Assembly (NCBI GenBank): GCA_036867785.1
Contig: CP145420.1
Span: 1,054,001-1,118,000 of the forward strand
Origin: Plasmodiophora brassicae
Taxonomy: Eukaryota > Endomyxa: Phytomyxea > Phytomyxea > Plasmodiophorida
DNA: 64,000 nt
Direction: 5' to 3'
Shown here: positions 1 to 10,670 of the stretch, piece by piece
Layout of the letters: the number at the start of each line of letters is the position of its first letter
Numbering within the stretch: position 1 is the first letter of the stretch
Notes under the pieces: generated by a model
The model's input: only the letters and a program-made list of their open reading frames with translations
The model's database searches: none
What the model was told of the DNA's origin: nothing
Position numbers and translations under genes: made by a program

Positions 1-143
1 GCCCAGGGTTCAGCCACAGCGCCGCACGACGCCTGGCACACGTTCACCCCACCTAGCGCAACGCGGTTGTAATGGTCCACGGTCGACAGCAGCACCAGCG
101 GGTGGACAACGACCAGGTCCGGCAGCGGCGCGGGTCCCGACAT
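1..143 (-). CDS. RPN8: 26S proteasome lid subunit Rpn8/PSMD7, first exon only (partial)
   Basis: The minus strand from an ATG at 143 encodes a short N-terminus containing VVVHPLVLLSTVDHYNR. This matches the start of the MPN domain of Rpn8/PSMD7, whose usual form is VVVHPLVLLSVVDHFNR. Rpn8 is the inactive MPN partner of the deubiquitinase Rpn11 in the proteasome lid. The coding exon appears to end near 53 with a GT donor at 52-51. The intron and the rest of the gene lie beyond the left edge, and the next in-frame sequence is not Rpn8-like, which supports splicing. The gene is divergent from the C2CD3 homologue, with 186 bp between the two ATGs. The identification rests on about 30 residues, but the motif is very characteristic. 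eIF3f and Rpn11 are less similar at these positions. Confidence 0.8.
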   Translation of the reverse strand, partial: MSGPAPLPDLVVVHPLVLLSTVDHYNRVALGGVNVCQASCGAVAEPW

Positions 144-329
144 TCTCCCCAACCACGAGGAACGAAATGATCCTCAAAGTCCGATCGCTTTTCGCCATAA
201 TCGCCATCGGCGTTTTTGGGTTTTGCTGCCGCCGTGCGTTTCTTTTTTTTGGTGCGATCTGGGTGTGCATTTCCCGACGACAAGTTTGTGGTAGCGCGCG
301 GGGGCTGCCATTTGCCAAATGCCTCGGTG
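144..329. promoter_or_regulatory. Divergent intergenic region between RPN8 and C2CD3
   Basis: This 186-bp stretch separates two head-to-head start codons. It holds T-rich runs near 215-225 and 241-251 that stand out in this GC-rich window. No TATA box or other known motif is obvious. A shared bidirectional promoter is inferred from the layout only. Confidence 0.4.
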
Positions 330-3300
330 ATGGCGACGTCACTGGCAGCGTCAGCGGCGACGTTGCTGTCGTTGCCGCCGCGGGTCCGTGGCGACGTGCA
401 GGGCTGTGCGAACGTATCGATCGGGAGGATCGCGTGGGCGCCGGCGACCCCGTCGTTCACGACACCGGCGCGTGCCGCCATCCGGTTCGGCGATCGTGCG
501 TTCCTCCGTTGCTAGACGCCGGGGTTAACAACCCTGACAGGTTGTTATGGTGGGGTGAACATGGCCGTGGGACTTGGCTAATGGAGGGCGAACACGCTTC
601 GTTCATCATACGCTGCGCGCGAGCTGACATGATCGGTTCGTGCCCGTGGATCGCGTTAGGCGTATTCTAATTCTCCATTCTTCAGCGTATTTGAACGACA
701 TGCAGACGATGGTCCTGGATATCCATGATGGTCATGATGGGCGTTCCATCGCCGAGTCGACCGTGGATCTGTCCCTCATGGTCTCGGACGTTCTTGAAGC
801 GTCGCTGCCTGTTATTTCCAAGGCATCCGCTGTTGTTGGGTACCTTTCGTTTCGTCTTGATGTCTCCTTCTCCGATGCCCCGTCGACACAGTTGTCTGAT
901 CCCGGTCCCATCAAACTTCTGACGGCATCGGATCCATCGTCACTGAATTCCCTGAAATCGTTTGATGATCGAAGCAAACCTGGCGAGTATGCTAAGCCTA
1001 CTAAGGCTCCCGGCAATCTGCAGATTGCGACATCCCCCGCGCCTCTTGCAGAAAATGTTCCTGGGGCTCAGAAGGCCCAGATGAGGCCGAGCTCGAAACC
1101 TCAGGCTACCGTTAAGGGGCGCCGTCCACAGCATCGCAAGGATGGCAATTCCGCCTTACAAAAGGAAAATATTGCCAGATTGCTTGCGCGTGGTCGGATG
1201 CTTCGAGAGCGTCTTGAGTCTGCCGCCATTGAGGCGCCCGCATCGACCTCCATCCTTGTCAATGCCCTCAACGAAGCTCAGCCCTCTTCCGATGACGACG
1301 CCGACGTTTTGTTCGCGAAGCTGTTCTTTGAACCGAACGGCTCCGAGGCTGTCGAAGCAGAGCGTCAGAAGAAGAAGCTGGCGCAAGCCGAGCTCAGGCG
1401 GGCCAAGGACCTTGAAGCGAAACGGCAAGAAGCAGCAGCTGCCGTTGCTGCCGCCGCAGCCTCGGAGGCCAAACAATCTTCTACGTTCGACGTTACGCTG
1501 GCCACATTGCATCTGGACAGCGCCGAATTCCCCGCGCCACACATCGTCGCGATCCGCGTCGATTTCGAAGTTTCCGGTGGTCAGATTGGGGGGCGAGGCT
1601 CTGCCGTCGTCGCCGTAGGCCGTCGTGGACAGTCCGTGTTTACAGTGGGCCATAAGGCGTCCTTCACGTTTCCGGCGTCTGTCAGCAAAAGCAAGATGCG
1701 GTTCTCGGTCCACGTGGACGGCCCTCGTGGTCGCCGACGAACGGTATCAGGTTCGTGCAATTTGTTCACAGCTGCCCAGACCGTCGTGGTTAACCTCAAC
1801 GAGCGAGGGAGAAAAGTTGGAGATTTAGAGCTTGTTATACTACGTTCCAGTCCAGAGTTGACGCCCGGATCCCCGATGCCTTGTACCAAGACTCCCGGGC
1901 ACTTCGCTGACGCTTCGCAATCGGATAGAGACAATGCTTCCATTCCTCGGTCTTCGATATCCCCGGGTGTCACTCCTTCTGGTCCACCGCTGTCATTCTC
2001 CAAGTCGCCGTCGGTTTCCATGGAGCGAGGTGTGCGTGTTGCCGAAGTCAGAGGTCCTCCTGATGTAGACGATAACATGTCAAAGTCTAGCATACTCCCA
2101 GGGGACCTGCTTGTTTTCGAGTGTGTCGTGGGTTCGGCCACTTTGGACCTTGCCGGTCTGCCGCGATGCCAAGACACTTTCGTCTCATACCAGATGTTTC
2201 CGGATCACTCTCGAGTTCGCACAGTAGGCTCGTCAGCTCGCCTTCGGCCCGTGTTTAATCACCTTGACCACATTCCCCGGCTGTATTCAGAGAAGCTTCA
2301 TCTTTTTCTGGAAACGGCAATCCTTGTCCTTGAGCTCTGGACGTCTGGAGCCAACGGCCAGGCGCTTCTGCTCGGGATTGGAAAGGTACCCCTCCGACGT
2401 TGCATCGACGCGTTAAGGCATTACTCAAAGGAAGCCACTAACGACATTGTCCATGTTCTGTCTACCATTGCATTCAATGGCGATGTCGACATTCGCGACA
2501 TTGGGACCGGTGCACGCGTCGCGCGACTTGGCGTATCGGTCGCTCTGGGATCTTCGACGCAAATGTCTCTTCTCGGCGATCTGCAACGTTCCGCTCCTAT
2601 AATCCAACGCTTTGCCCGTGGATCTGCTGCTCGCCGAAGGCTCGGTATCGTGCGTCGTCGCAACAAACCGGCAACTCCCCAGTCGGAGGTACCGTCAGGG
2701 CCTCTCGAATTAATGGAACCATCAAGGCAGGAGTCCTCTGGGTCGCCTTCTGTACTCCATCGTCGACACCTGTTTTCGATTGCGATCCAGTATGTATCCG
2801 GACTTCGCCTGTCTAAGGATCACATCGCAGCTGGTCGTTCCGTCTCGGTTTCTTATCGGTTCCCTGGACAATCAGCTGTCACGAAGACCGACCCGTCTCC
2901 CATCAGCTCCGACCCCTGCGTACAGTTTAATGAGACCTCCATCGGGCACGTTGTTGAAACACTGCCTGGCACTACGCTTCAGCGACTGTTGCTGAAATCG
3001 CACACACGTGATATCGTGTTCGAACTTTGCCTCGATGACGGTACCATCCTAGGGAGAACGCTGTTGCCTTTGCAGTGCTTGCTGTCAGCTGCTTCTCCGA
3101 GTCATCAGGAATTCCACCTTTTCGTCAGACCGTCCAGAGGTCTTCTTCCTGCCCCTCCACCTTGTGAACTCCATCTCTCCCTGGATTATACCTCTGAAGC
3201 GTTGGAAGCTGCCGATGCTCAACCGGAGGACGATCCCCAATCAGTCAAGGTGGTTGTCGAAATCGTCGCAGTCGAAGGGCTGAAGGCTGCCACCGCGTCG

Positions 3301-6300
3301 ATGGCGAAACGTTTCCCAAGGATGAGGTCGGCCTTGAACACTGGACTCAATGTTTCTGCGGTGTTCCGTCTGTGTGATACTGCTGGCTCTCAGTTGCAGC
3401 GTGAGACTACTGTCATTGCACACACGTTTTCACCACATTTCCGGCACTGTGAGGAACTGGCGATCAAAACGAACGAAGGCTGTAACGCATTTGGCAACCT
3501 GCACGTCGACGTCGTCCATCACTTTACGGATGTTTCAAACGATGCCGCTGCGGTTTGCGTCGCTTCGTGTGACGTATCACTAAGTAGCCTGCCTGTTGCC
3601 GGGTGGTTCCCAATGTACCAAGATCGGGCGGAATATCGTGATACTCCTGTATCCACAGTCCAGTTAGCCGTCAGACTTTGCTCAGATCCGCCACCCGAGC
3701 AATCGCCTCGGCCCAGTCCTTCTCCAGCTAAACCGGTCGCCGAGGAAGAGAGGACTATCGAGTATGTTGTTGCAGAAAAGGAGCTTGAAACTGTTACCAC
3801 CGCTGTTCCTGGTTCCTATTCACTCGTTGTTGAAGTTGACAAGCTACGCGGAATTCCAGATAACGGCTTCTACATTTTAGTCTTCAGGTTTCGCGATCAG
3901 GTACGCCGCTCGTCAATTAAGTTAACTGCCTGCACGAGTAACACTACACAGGTACATTCTTCGCCGCCTCAGCGAGGCTATGATGTGCACAGTCGGGTGT
4001 TGTTCCCCGTTATTCAGTGCGAAGACGCCACAGCGCACGATCGCGTCCACGTTGAGGTCTGGTCCTGCTCTGATGTCACCTCATCATCACCAGGTGACCT
4101 GCGCAATCACATTGACCATGCGGCAGCTGACCCACGTTGCAGACATTCTCTTGGGGACTGCATTCGTTGATGTATCCAGTATACTTCATCATCCGTCAAT
4201 GGACGTGCCACCGGTTATCCAGGAAATTGAGCGATGCGAACCTGGTACTGGCAATTCGTGCTAACGGAACGCGATCGGCTACTGACAACAATCCTGACAG
4301 TGGTCACATCGCTTCCCGCAACTCTTCGAGCTCGAGTAGAAGTCGATGTTCCTCGACCTCCGCCGGCGATGAATGGGTTTCAGACGCCTCTTCGCCGGAC
4401 AATATCATACCGTCAGCCTGCCCGGCTACCACGCCATATAGACCCATCTCTGTTCATGACTCCTCCTTCGAAAAGGTATAATGGCTCCACTGCATTACTA
4501 ACCAGTAGTTTGATTCGTATTTCACCAGTCCAACGCTGTTTGTCCCATTGGAGCCTGTTGACGACAGACAACCTGGACAGGATGGTCATCTGGTTGTCAC
4601 TTGCAAACAGGCGGCGTGCATCGCTTCCCCGGACGCGTTGACGGGAATGCTTTTCGTATCATTCGCTCTTGCGCCACGTCCTTCATCGGCATGGCAAGCG
4701 GCTCAATCAGTCACTGGTCTCGTCCCAGGCAGCAGCCACCCCATCTGGGCGTACCGTATCTCACTCAGCACGGCAGTCCTCCCTGCACCTGATGACCTGC
4801 TCTCTCGTCGTGTCGAATTTACACTCTTCCATCGCGTATCCGGGGATGCTGACAAGCCCATTGGGAAAGGCAGCGTTTCTATCGCGTCCGTTGTCGATTC
4901 CGGCAAGTTTGCGGACTGGGTTGACCTCGTTGACAATTCGTCGCCGGTCGGGTACTTGTACGTTATTCTTGCTCCCGATCCTATTCTGCTCGATGCTCTC
5001 AAGCATGCTACTCCATCCGCAATTTGTCCCCCGAATGAGGGCAGTCCCCAGACCAAGTGCTCTAATTCGTCATCCGACATCATCCAGGTACATTGCTTGT
5101 TCGTGGTGTGCGTCCAACCAATAACTCGTGCTTTGCACAGGTGGAATCCGAGGAGGATTGCGAGGACGTCGAGGTTTCGATCGAAGACCCAGTCGGTCCG
5201 CTCGGGGTCCCCGACCTGATACCACCCGCCTCGATGGATGATCTGAGAAAACGCATGAGGGAGCTGGACGCTGTGCGGTCCCGCCTGGACACGTTTGACT
5301 CCTCAGCGATCTCAAAACCTGACCTAACACCGAGTTGCACACCGCTACGTAGACGAGCGCCAACCGTGTTTACTCCCGCCCCAGTTCAGGTGCATGTCGA
5401 AATCCAGACCGAGAGCGCGTCCGTCTCCCCAAGGCGCACGCTTGTTGCTAATTCGGGTCGTACCGACAGAGCAGATGCGAACGTTTCATCAGCGTCGATT
5501 GCCGTCGATGTTATTGTGGACTCTTCTGGTGACGCTGTCGCGACAATCGTCAAGCATGACAACGGGAGAGCTGACACCTCTGCATCGCTGGACGTCACGG
5601 ATGTGTTGGCCGATGATGGTCATCGGTCCTGTTCTCCTGTCCTACCTCCTGCGGCAACGCCCGATCCCAGATCGCCATCCCCTTGTCGTCGAGACGGACT
5701 TCAACTGAGCGACCACGGATCTCCTTCTCTGGAATCTTGCCAACGTGGAGCACGCTGTCCTACTCCTTGTCTTCGCGATATTGGGCAACTGGGCGCCCAA
5801 GCGTCTCCTGTCCCCGTCTGCGGAGCCGAATCACGATCGCCACTTCACCGCCTTCCAGGTGATGCCCTACCTAACGATGAACCACCTTTAAATGGCGCTG
5901 ATTACGAAGCTGGGTGCCGGTCATCTTCCGCTAATACCCGATCGCCTTCGCCTCATGGCGCTGTCGTTCTGCCACTCAACGAACAAGCGCCTCATACGGC
6001 ACCTGCCTCTTCTCTGCATGGGTGCCGTTCACCCAGTCCGAGTCACGCCGATGCGGCTCAACTCGAAGACCGGGCGTCTCCTGAAGTGCCGGATGACAAA
6101 CCGGCTGTGACCGTGGACTGGCAATCAAAGCCGGCCTTGGCAGATGATCGAGAAGCCGGGACCATGCTGGACGACGAGCCTAGTACTGCGTCATGCGACA
6201 AGGGCCCCGTGCTTGGACATCTCGGCAGTAACGCTGCGGCAGGCGAGTGGTCTCCCGGTGGCAGTGGAGTAACTGACGAGCCTGTAGCGGTGGCGCCCAC

Positions 6301-6766
6301 GAGCCAGTCAGGGCCACCATCGCCGGATCCTGTCACATCGTGCGGTTCGCCGGAAACGAAGACATGCTTCGAGGAGCTTTGCGACCAATCGTCGGCGTCA
6401 AGTTCCTGTCAAGCGTCGCGTGCATCATCGCCATCGCTACCACTGCCCGTGTCGCGACGTCTGCTGGACTGCGACTCGGAGCCTGAATCGCAGCAGGCAT
6501 CATTGGCCGACGATAACGACGACGACGACGACTGCGCCCCGATCGTGGAGAAGCTGGCGGCACCCGGCCCGTTACGATTCCGAATCGCGTCAGCGTCTAG
6601 TTCCCCATCACCGCCGCCGTTACGGGTTCCACTAGGGTTGCCACCTCGACCACCCCGGCCTGCCCCCGCCACACGGGACGGAACCGCGACAACCCCTGCC
6701 ACTGCTGCCGAGGACAGAGCCCGGCTCGAACGAATCGCCCGCATATTCGCTGGCAAACGACGATAA
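330..6766 (+). CDS. C2CD3: C2CD3 homologue, centriole distal-end multi-C2-domain protein
   Basis: Seven exons can be joined: 330-484, 541-635, 686-4074, 4127-4244, 4301-4475, 4529-5087 and 5141-6766. They encode about 2038 residues, close to animal C2CD3. The first exons rebuild the family-specific N-terminal domain: SLPP near the start, LLWWGE (human VRWWGE) and AYLNDMQTMVLDI (human SYLTDMAVLVLEV). C2-like units follow near residues 350, 550-680, 780-900, 940-1080 and 1125-1240, and one near 1310-1490. The segment EIVAVEGLKAATASMAKR resembles human IIRACGLQAAAKALAER. An IQ-like motif lies near residue 718. The Ser/Pro-rich tail contains a short helix, LRKRMRELDAVRSRL, like the human LRKNLSELDQIQ region. 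C2CD3 is needed for centriole elongation and distal appendages. Third codon positions are visibly less GC-rich than in neighbouring genes. The start could lie in an unseen upstream exon. Confidence 0.88.
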
Positions 6767-6971
6767 TTTTAATCAAACACGTGTTCATAGTCAGCGTGTC
6801 GCAGTGATACCGTCCGACAAGGTGCGCTTCGACGACGACGCAGTGACGACCATGGGCGTGTCTGGACCCATCGGGTGCCAAAGCGTTAGCAAGGGTGGTA
6901 TCCATCTTTTGTACTGGCGACATCTCGTCGTCCGCGATTTGTCGAGGGGAACCTGCGGGGCAGTGCTGGAC

Positions 6972-7072
6972 CATCAGTGCTCGTTGGCGTCGACGTCGGG
7001 GCCAGGGATATCTCCTGGAAGCATTCGAAGAATGCCATGGTGGTGATCAGGGCGCGACACATCGATGTCTCG
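6972..7072 (-). pseudogene. Decayed ankyrin-repeat remnant downstream of ankyrin gene A
   Basis: Reading the minus strand from about 7072, one frame gives DIDVS, then HHGILRML, then PGPDVDANEH before a stop. These fit the PDIDVNARD, GHxxIVRMLL and PGIDVNARD signatures of the neighbouring ankyrin genes. The piece lies 105 bp past the stop codon of gene A on the same strand. It looks like former repeats of that gene, or of a lost tandem copy. The rest of the interval between 6767 and 7177 shows no gene, and it separates two convergent 3' ends. Confidence 0.4.
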
Positions 7073-7177
7073 AACGCGATGCGCCTACGAAAGTCAGTAA
7101 TCCTCTTCCTGCGACTGTATTCATTGCAAGGCGCAGACAGTGCGCTTCTCCTGCCTGCATCGTGTCTGCCTTGCAGG

Positions 7178-8383
7178 TCAGGCGCCCTGTCCGGTCCTGG
7201 GCAGCAGTCCTCGCATCCGCCTCACAGGAAGGCAGCGGGGCGGCTCCGAGAGTTTCGCCAGCAACAGCGCAGTGCCATGATGGCCACTCTGCAGAGCCAG
7301 CGCAAACGGCGTGTTCCGCCGCTCATCGAATGCGTGGATCTGGATCCCAGGCGCCTCTGCCAGCGCCTTAACGACGCGATAGCGGCCAAGCTTGGCGGCG
7401 TTGTGGAGCGGCGTTCCCCCGGTCGAGTCAAGCGCGTTCACTTTGGCGCCGTGTTTCAGCAGCACGCGAACAACGTCGTCGTTCCCGTATAGCGCAGCGA
7501 CGTGCAGTGGTGTCCTCCTGTAAGGCGCAACGCGTGAATTCACGTTGATATCGGGGATTTGCAGGAGCATGTCGACAACCACACAGAGGCCATGCGCTGC
7601 AGCCCAGTGCAGCACGTTCACGGGCACGTTCCCGGTGATGCGGGCCCATACGCCCTTGTTGACCAGGGTGGCATGAGCTTCTCGTTGTCGGAAGAGATCC
7701 GCATCCTCTCCGAGAACGAGAAGTTTACGGACCCCCTTAACGATCGCCGAGCGCGTACGAGTGTTCCCGGCACGACGAAGCTGGGACATGCCGCGGGAGC
7801 GGTCGACGACGAATCGGAGGATATCCGGAGGCATCTGTTCGCGTATGGATGCGAAGTCCGCCCAGGTACGCATCGATAACAGGACCGCAACCAGGAGCAG
7901 GTTCATGTCCAAGTAGCGAGCGGGGTCCAGTATTCGTTGCAGACTTGCCTGGCAGAGCCTCTCCTTGCGGACCAGTCTGAACCCAAACCGAACGGTGCTT
8001 TGCTTAATGGTTCTGTCGCGTACCCACTGGACGGCGCTTTGGACCTGTCCCAATGGCGTCAACGATCGATAGATATGTAGCGCGCAGCAGTCGAGTAATC
8101 CGGAACGTACGTCATCGTGTGCAATAGTTTGCATGAATTTCACAATCTGTCCCAGGTCCCTCCGTGCGACGTTGGGCAGGCGAACGAGCAGTCCGTCATT
8201 GTCAGCAACGTCCTCAAGCAGGTGCTTCAGCAGTGTGGAATGGGCGGCCGCAGGTATCTCGTCCACAGTGAATTCGGCGCCATCGCTGGAGCGGACTGTG
8301 ATGGTCACCGCGTCAATGAGGCCCGCGAGGACCGCGGCCAGGACGACGGCTCGCGATACGCGCATGCGATTGCCGATCGACAT
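7178..8383 (-). CDS. SKP1-like/ankyrin protein with signal peptide, member A
   Basis: The predicted protein starts with basic residues and a hydrophobic stretch, SRAVVLAAVLAGLIDA, consistent with a signal peptide. A SKP1/BTB-like fold follows. VRSSDGAEFTVDEI matches SKP1 LQSSDGEIFEVDVE, VRLPNVARRDLGQIVKF matches the LPNVNAAILKKVIQW strand-helix, and ILDPARYLDMNLL matches ILAANYLDIKGLL. About four ankyrin repeats follow (VLHWAAAHG, TPLHVAALYG, TPLHNAAKLG and a weaker fourth). An intron at 8045-8110 (66 nt) divides the SKP1-like domain. It is a multiple of three without a stop, so a naive reading translates through it. The C-terminus ends abruptly, and decayed repeats lie just downstream, so this copy may be shortened. 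It is in tandem with member B. Function unknown. Confidence 0.75.
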   Translation of the reverse strand: MSIGNRMRVSRAVVLAAVLAGLIDAVTITVRSSDGAEFTVDEIPAAAHSTLLKHLLEDVADNDGLLVRLPNVARRDLGQIVKFMQTIAHDDVRSGLLDCCALHIYRSLTPLGQVQSAVQWVRDRTIKQSTVRFGFRLVRKERLCQASLQRILDPARYLDMNLLLVAVLLSMRTWADFASIREQMPPDILRFVVDRSRGMSQLRRAGNTRTRSAIVKGVRKLLVLGEDADLFRQREAHATLVNKGVWARITGNVPVNVLHWAAAHGLCVVVDMLLQIPDINVNSRVAPYRRTPLHVAALYGNDDVVRVLLKHGAKVNALDSTGGTPLHNAAKLGRYRVVKALAEAPGIQIHAFDERRNTPFALALQSGHHGTALLLAKLSEPPRCLPVRRMRGLLPRTGQGA

Positions 8384-8600
8384 CGTGTCTTTCCTGACCT
8401 GTCGGGATTGTACGTCTGTGCAAGCAGATAGAGCCTATGCGTCCAGGCGCCGCGGAGCTTTTGGGATGCGTCAAGGCGCCGCGGGCTTTGCGAAACTGCG
8501 CCCGCACACTTGTGGGCCTGGACGCGCGCGGATTGCGTGACCTGGACCAGTGACGCAATCGACGCCCCGCAGGGCATTGGTCGATGTATTGGGCCGCACG

Positions 8601-10237
8601 CTACCCGCGGGTCGTCATCAGCAGATCCATGATACCGCGATGCGCACCCGTATGCGCAGCCACGTCCAGCGGCGTCATTTGGCGATTGTCGCGTACGTTG
8701 ACGTCGGCCCCAGGGGCATGCAGCAGTAGAGCAACGACTTGGGCGTGTTGTTCGGAAACAGCATGGTGCAACGGCGTCTTTCCTTCGGTGTCGCGCGCGT
8801 TGACGTTGACCAGGGGCGCCCGGAGCAGCAACTCGACGATGTCGCCGCGTGGCAGGTACGCAGCCCAGTGCAGAGGTGTCCTGCCGCTGCCATCGCATGC
8901 GTTGGCGTCGATCCCGGGCGCCTTCACCAGCGACGCTACGACGTGGACACGTTGCCAAATCACAGCACGGTGCAATGCCGTCATATGGTCAGACGTTAGG
9001 GCGTTGACGTCGATTCCGGGTGCTTGCAGCAACTCGTCGGCAGCATCGCTTCGCTCAACGACGACCGCGCTGTGCAACGGGGTCATCCCGATGGCGTCGC
9101 GCGCGTTAACATCGATCCCGGGGACTCTCAGCAGCGACCTGATGACGCCTGGGTACCCGCCGATGGCCGCAGCGTGCAATGGTGTCATCTGGTCCTCATC
9201 GCGAGTACTGGCGTCGACCCCTGGGACAGCCAGCAGCCGCCTGACGACGTCAACGTGCCCGTGAAACGCAGCCCGATGCAGAGGCGTCATTTGGGCATCA
9301 TCCCGGGCGTTGATGTCGACCCCAGGGCAGCTCAGCAGCGTGTCGACGACCTCAGTTCGTCCACCAGACGTGGCAGTGTGCAGCGGCGTCTCGTTCATCG
9401 GGTGGTTTCCATTCACGTCGATCTCGGGCGCCTGCAGCAACAGCCTGACGATGGCAACATGTCCCCAAATCGCGGCCTTGTGCAATGGCGTTAACTGGAT
9501 ACAGTCCCGTGCGTTGACGTCAAGGCCGGGTACGTTCAGGAGCAACTCGACAACCATGTCTTGTCCAACGTTGGCCGCCCAGTGCAGAACGTTGCGGAAG
9601 GTTCCCCATTGTGCGTCGTTGATGAGTGATGCATTGCCACCCGCGACGAGACGATGCCGAATATGCTCGACCAAGGCCCTCTGCTCGTCGGTGTGTGCGG
9701 CATTGCCGAGCTGGACAATGCCAGGAGCGTTGTCGACCATGAACTCGAAGGCGCCGGTCACCAGCATCTCGCGCATCGTGACGAGATCGCCCCAGGAGGG
9801 CTTCGCCAAGACGATGGTGCGCATCAGCGGGCGCATGTCGAGGTAATGCGCCGTTGTCAGCAGGCGGCACTCGGCCATCGTCCCAGGAGCCCTGTCGCGA
9901 ACCCATTGAGCGGCGAAGTCGACCTGTCGGTTCCGTTCATGACTGCGACGTTCCATATGCGTCAGCGTTGGATGCCTACCTCGTCGACTGCGACGGTATT
10001 GATGAAGTCCACAATTGGCTCCAGATCGCTTCCCGCCGTTTGAGGGACAGGAACGGGGTTGCCGTCGCCGACATCAGACACGAGGTTGCGTAGCAACCCG
10101 GAATGGGCGACGGCGGACGTCGTGTCGACGACGTGCAGGGCGTCGTCGCTGGACCGCAGCACCAGCGCGTCATCAGGAGCGACGAGCAAGGCCACTGTCA
10201 ACAACGACCACAGACGGGCCCGTTCGCCGCCCGACAT
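8601..10237 (-). CDS. SKP1-like/ankyrin protein with signal peptide, member B
   Basis: Exon 1 (9980-10237) encodes the leader LWSLLTVALLVAPDDA, then LVLRSSDDALHVVD and the first half of a SKP1-like domain. The intron at 9924-9979 (56 nt, phase 0) falls after VAVDE. Exon 2 opens with VDFAAQWVRDR, continues with the SKP1 C-terminal-like helix LLTTAHYLDMRPLM, and then carries ten ankyrin repeats with the consensus TPLHxAAxxGHxxVVxxLLxxPGIDVNARD. SKP1 normally links F-box proteins to cullin 1, and ankyrin repeats bind proteins. The combination with a signal peptide suggests a secreted, lumenal or surface role, which is inference. AATACA lies just after the stop (minus strand 8590-8585), as in several other genes here. 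Confidence 0.82.
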
Positions 10238-10670
10238 TGTCGTCACGTTGGTACCAACTTGTGTACACGTTTGATGATTTCGGGACCCCACCAACTTGCG
10301 AATCCACAGACACCGGCGAGTGCCACAGTCGCAAGTCGCACCCCGCGACTGTGCCATGTAACGCCGACGTCGCCACACGGGGCTGACTCGGACTGGCCCT
10401 GCGGGGCAATGTTCACCCCCATTGGACCACGTCCCCCACCCCACCCCGCAGCTGCAGGCGCCGCACAGTGGGTAACAGTCGGTAGTCCGACTCGGCAGCT
10501 GCAAGCATTGTAACGCAACTGCCGCCGGGTCAGCAGCCGCCGGCTGGCCAATACACGCCCCCCGGAGTCGTTTCTGTTCGGCATAGTTCATTTGCCGGCT
10601 GCACGTAGACGTATTAGGTATACTGCGGTGGGCCGCCCGCAGCCGGAGCCCGCAGTGTCGACGGACGTCA
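10238..10670. other. Divergent intergenic region between ankyrin gene B and FEN1
   Basis: 433 bp between head-to-head genes. An open frame crosses part of it on the minus strand, but it shows no domain and lacks a suitable start, so I treat it as noncoding. No clear core promoter motif is visible. Confidence 0.4.

Noticed and set aside
7178-10237. Ankyrin genes as bacterial effectors or giant-virus genes acquired by transfer
   Set aside because: Spliceosomal introns at matching positions, eukaryotic leaders and local codon use argue for resident nuclear genes. No viral hallmark gene lies nearby.
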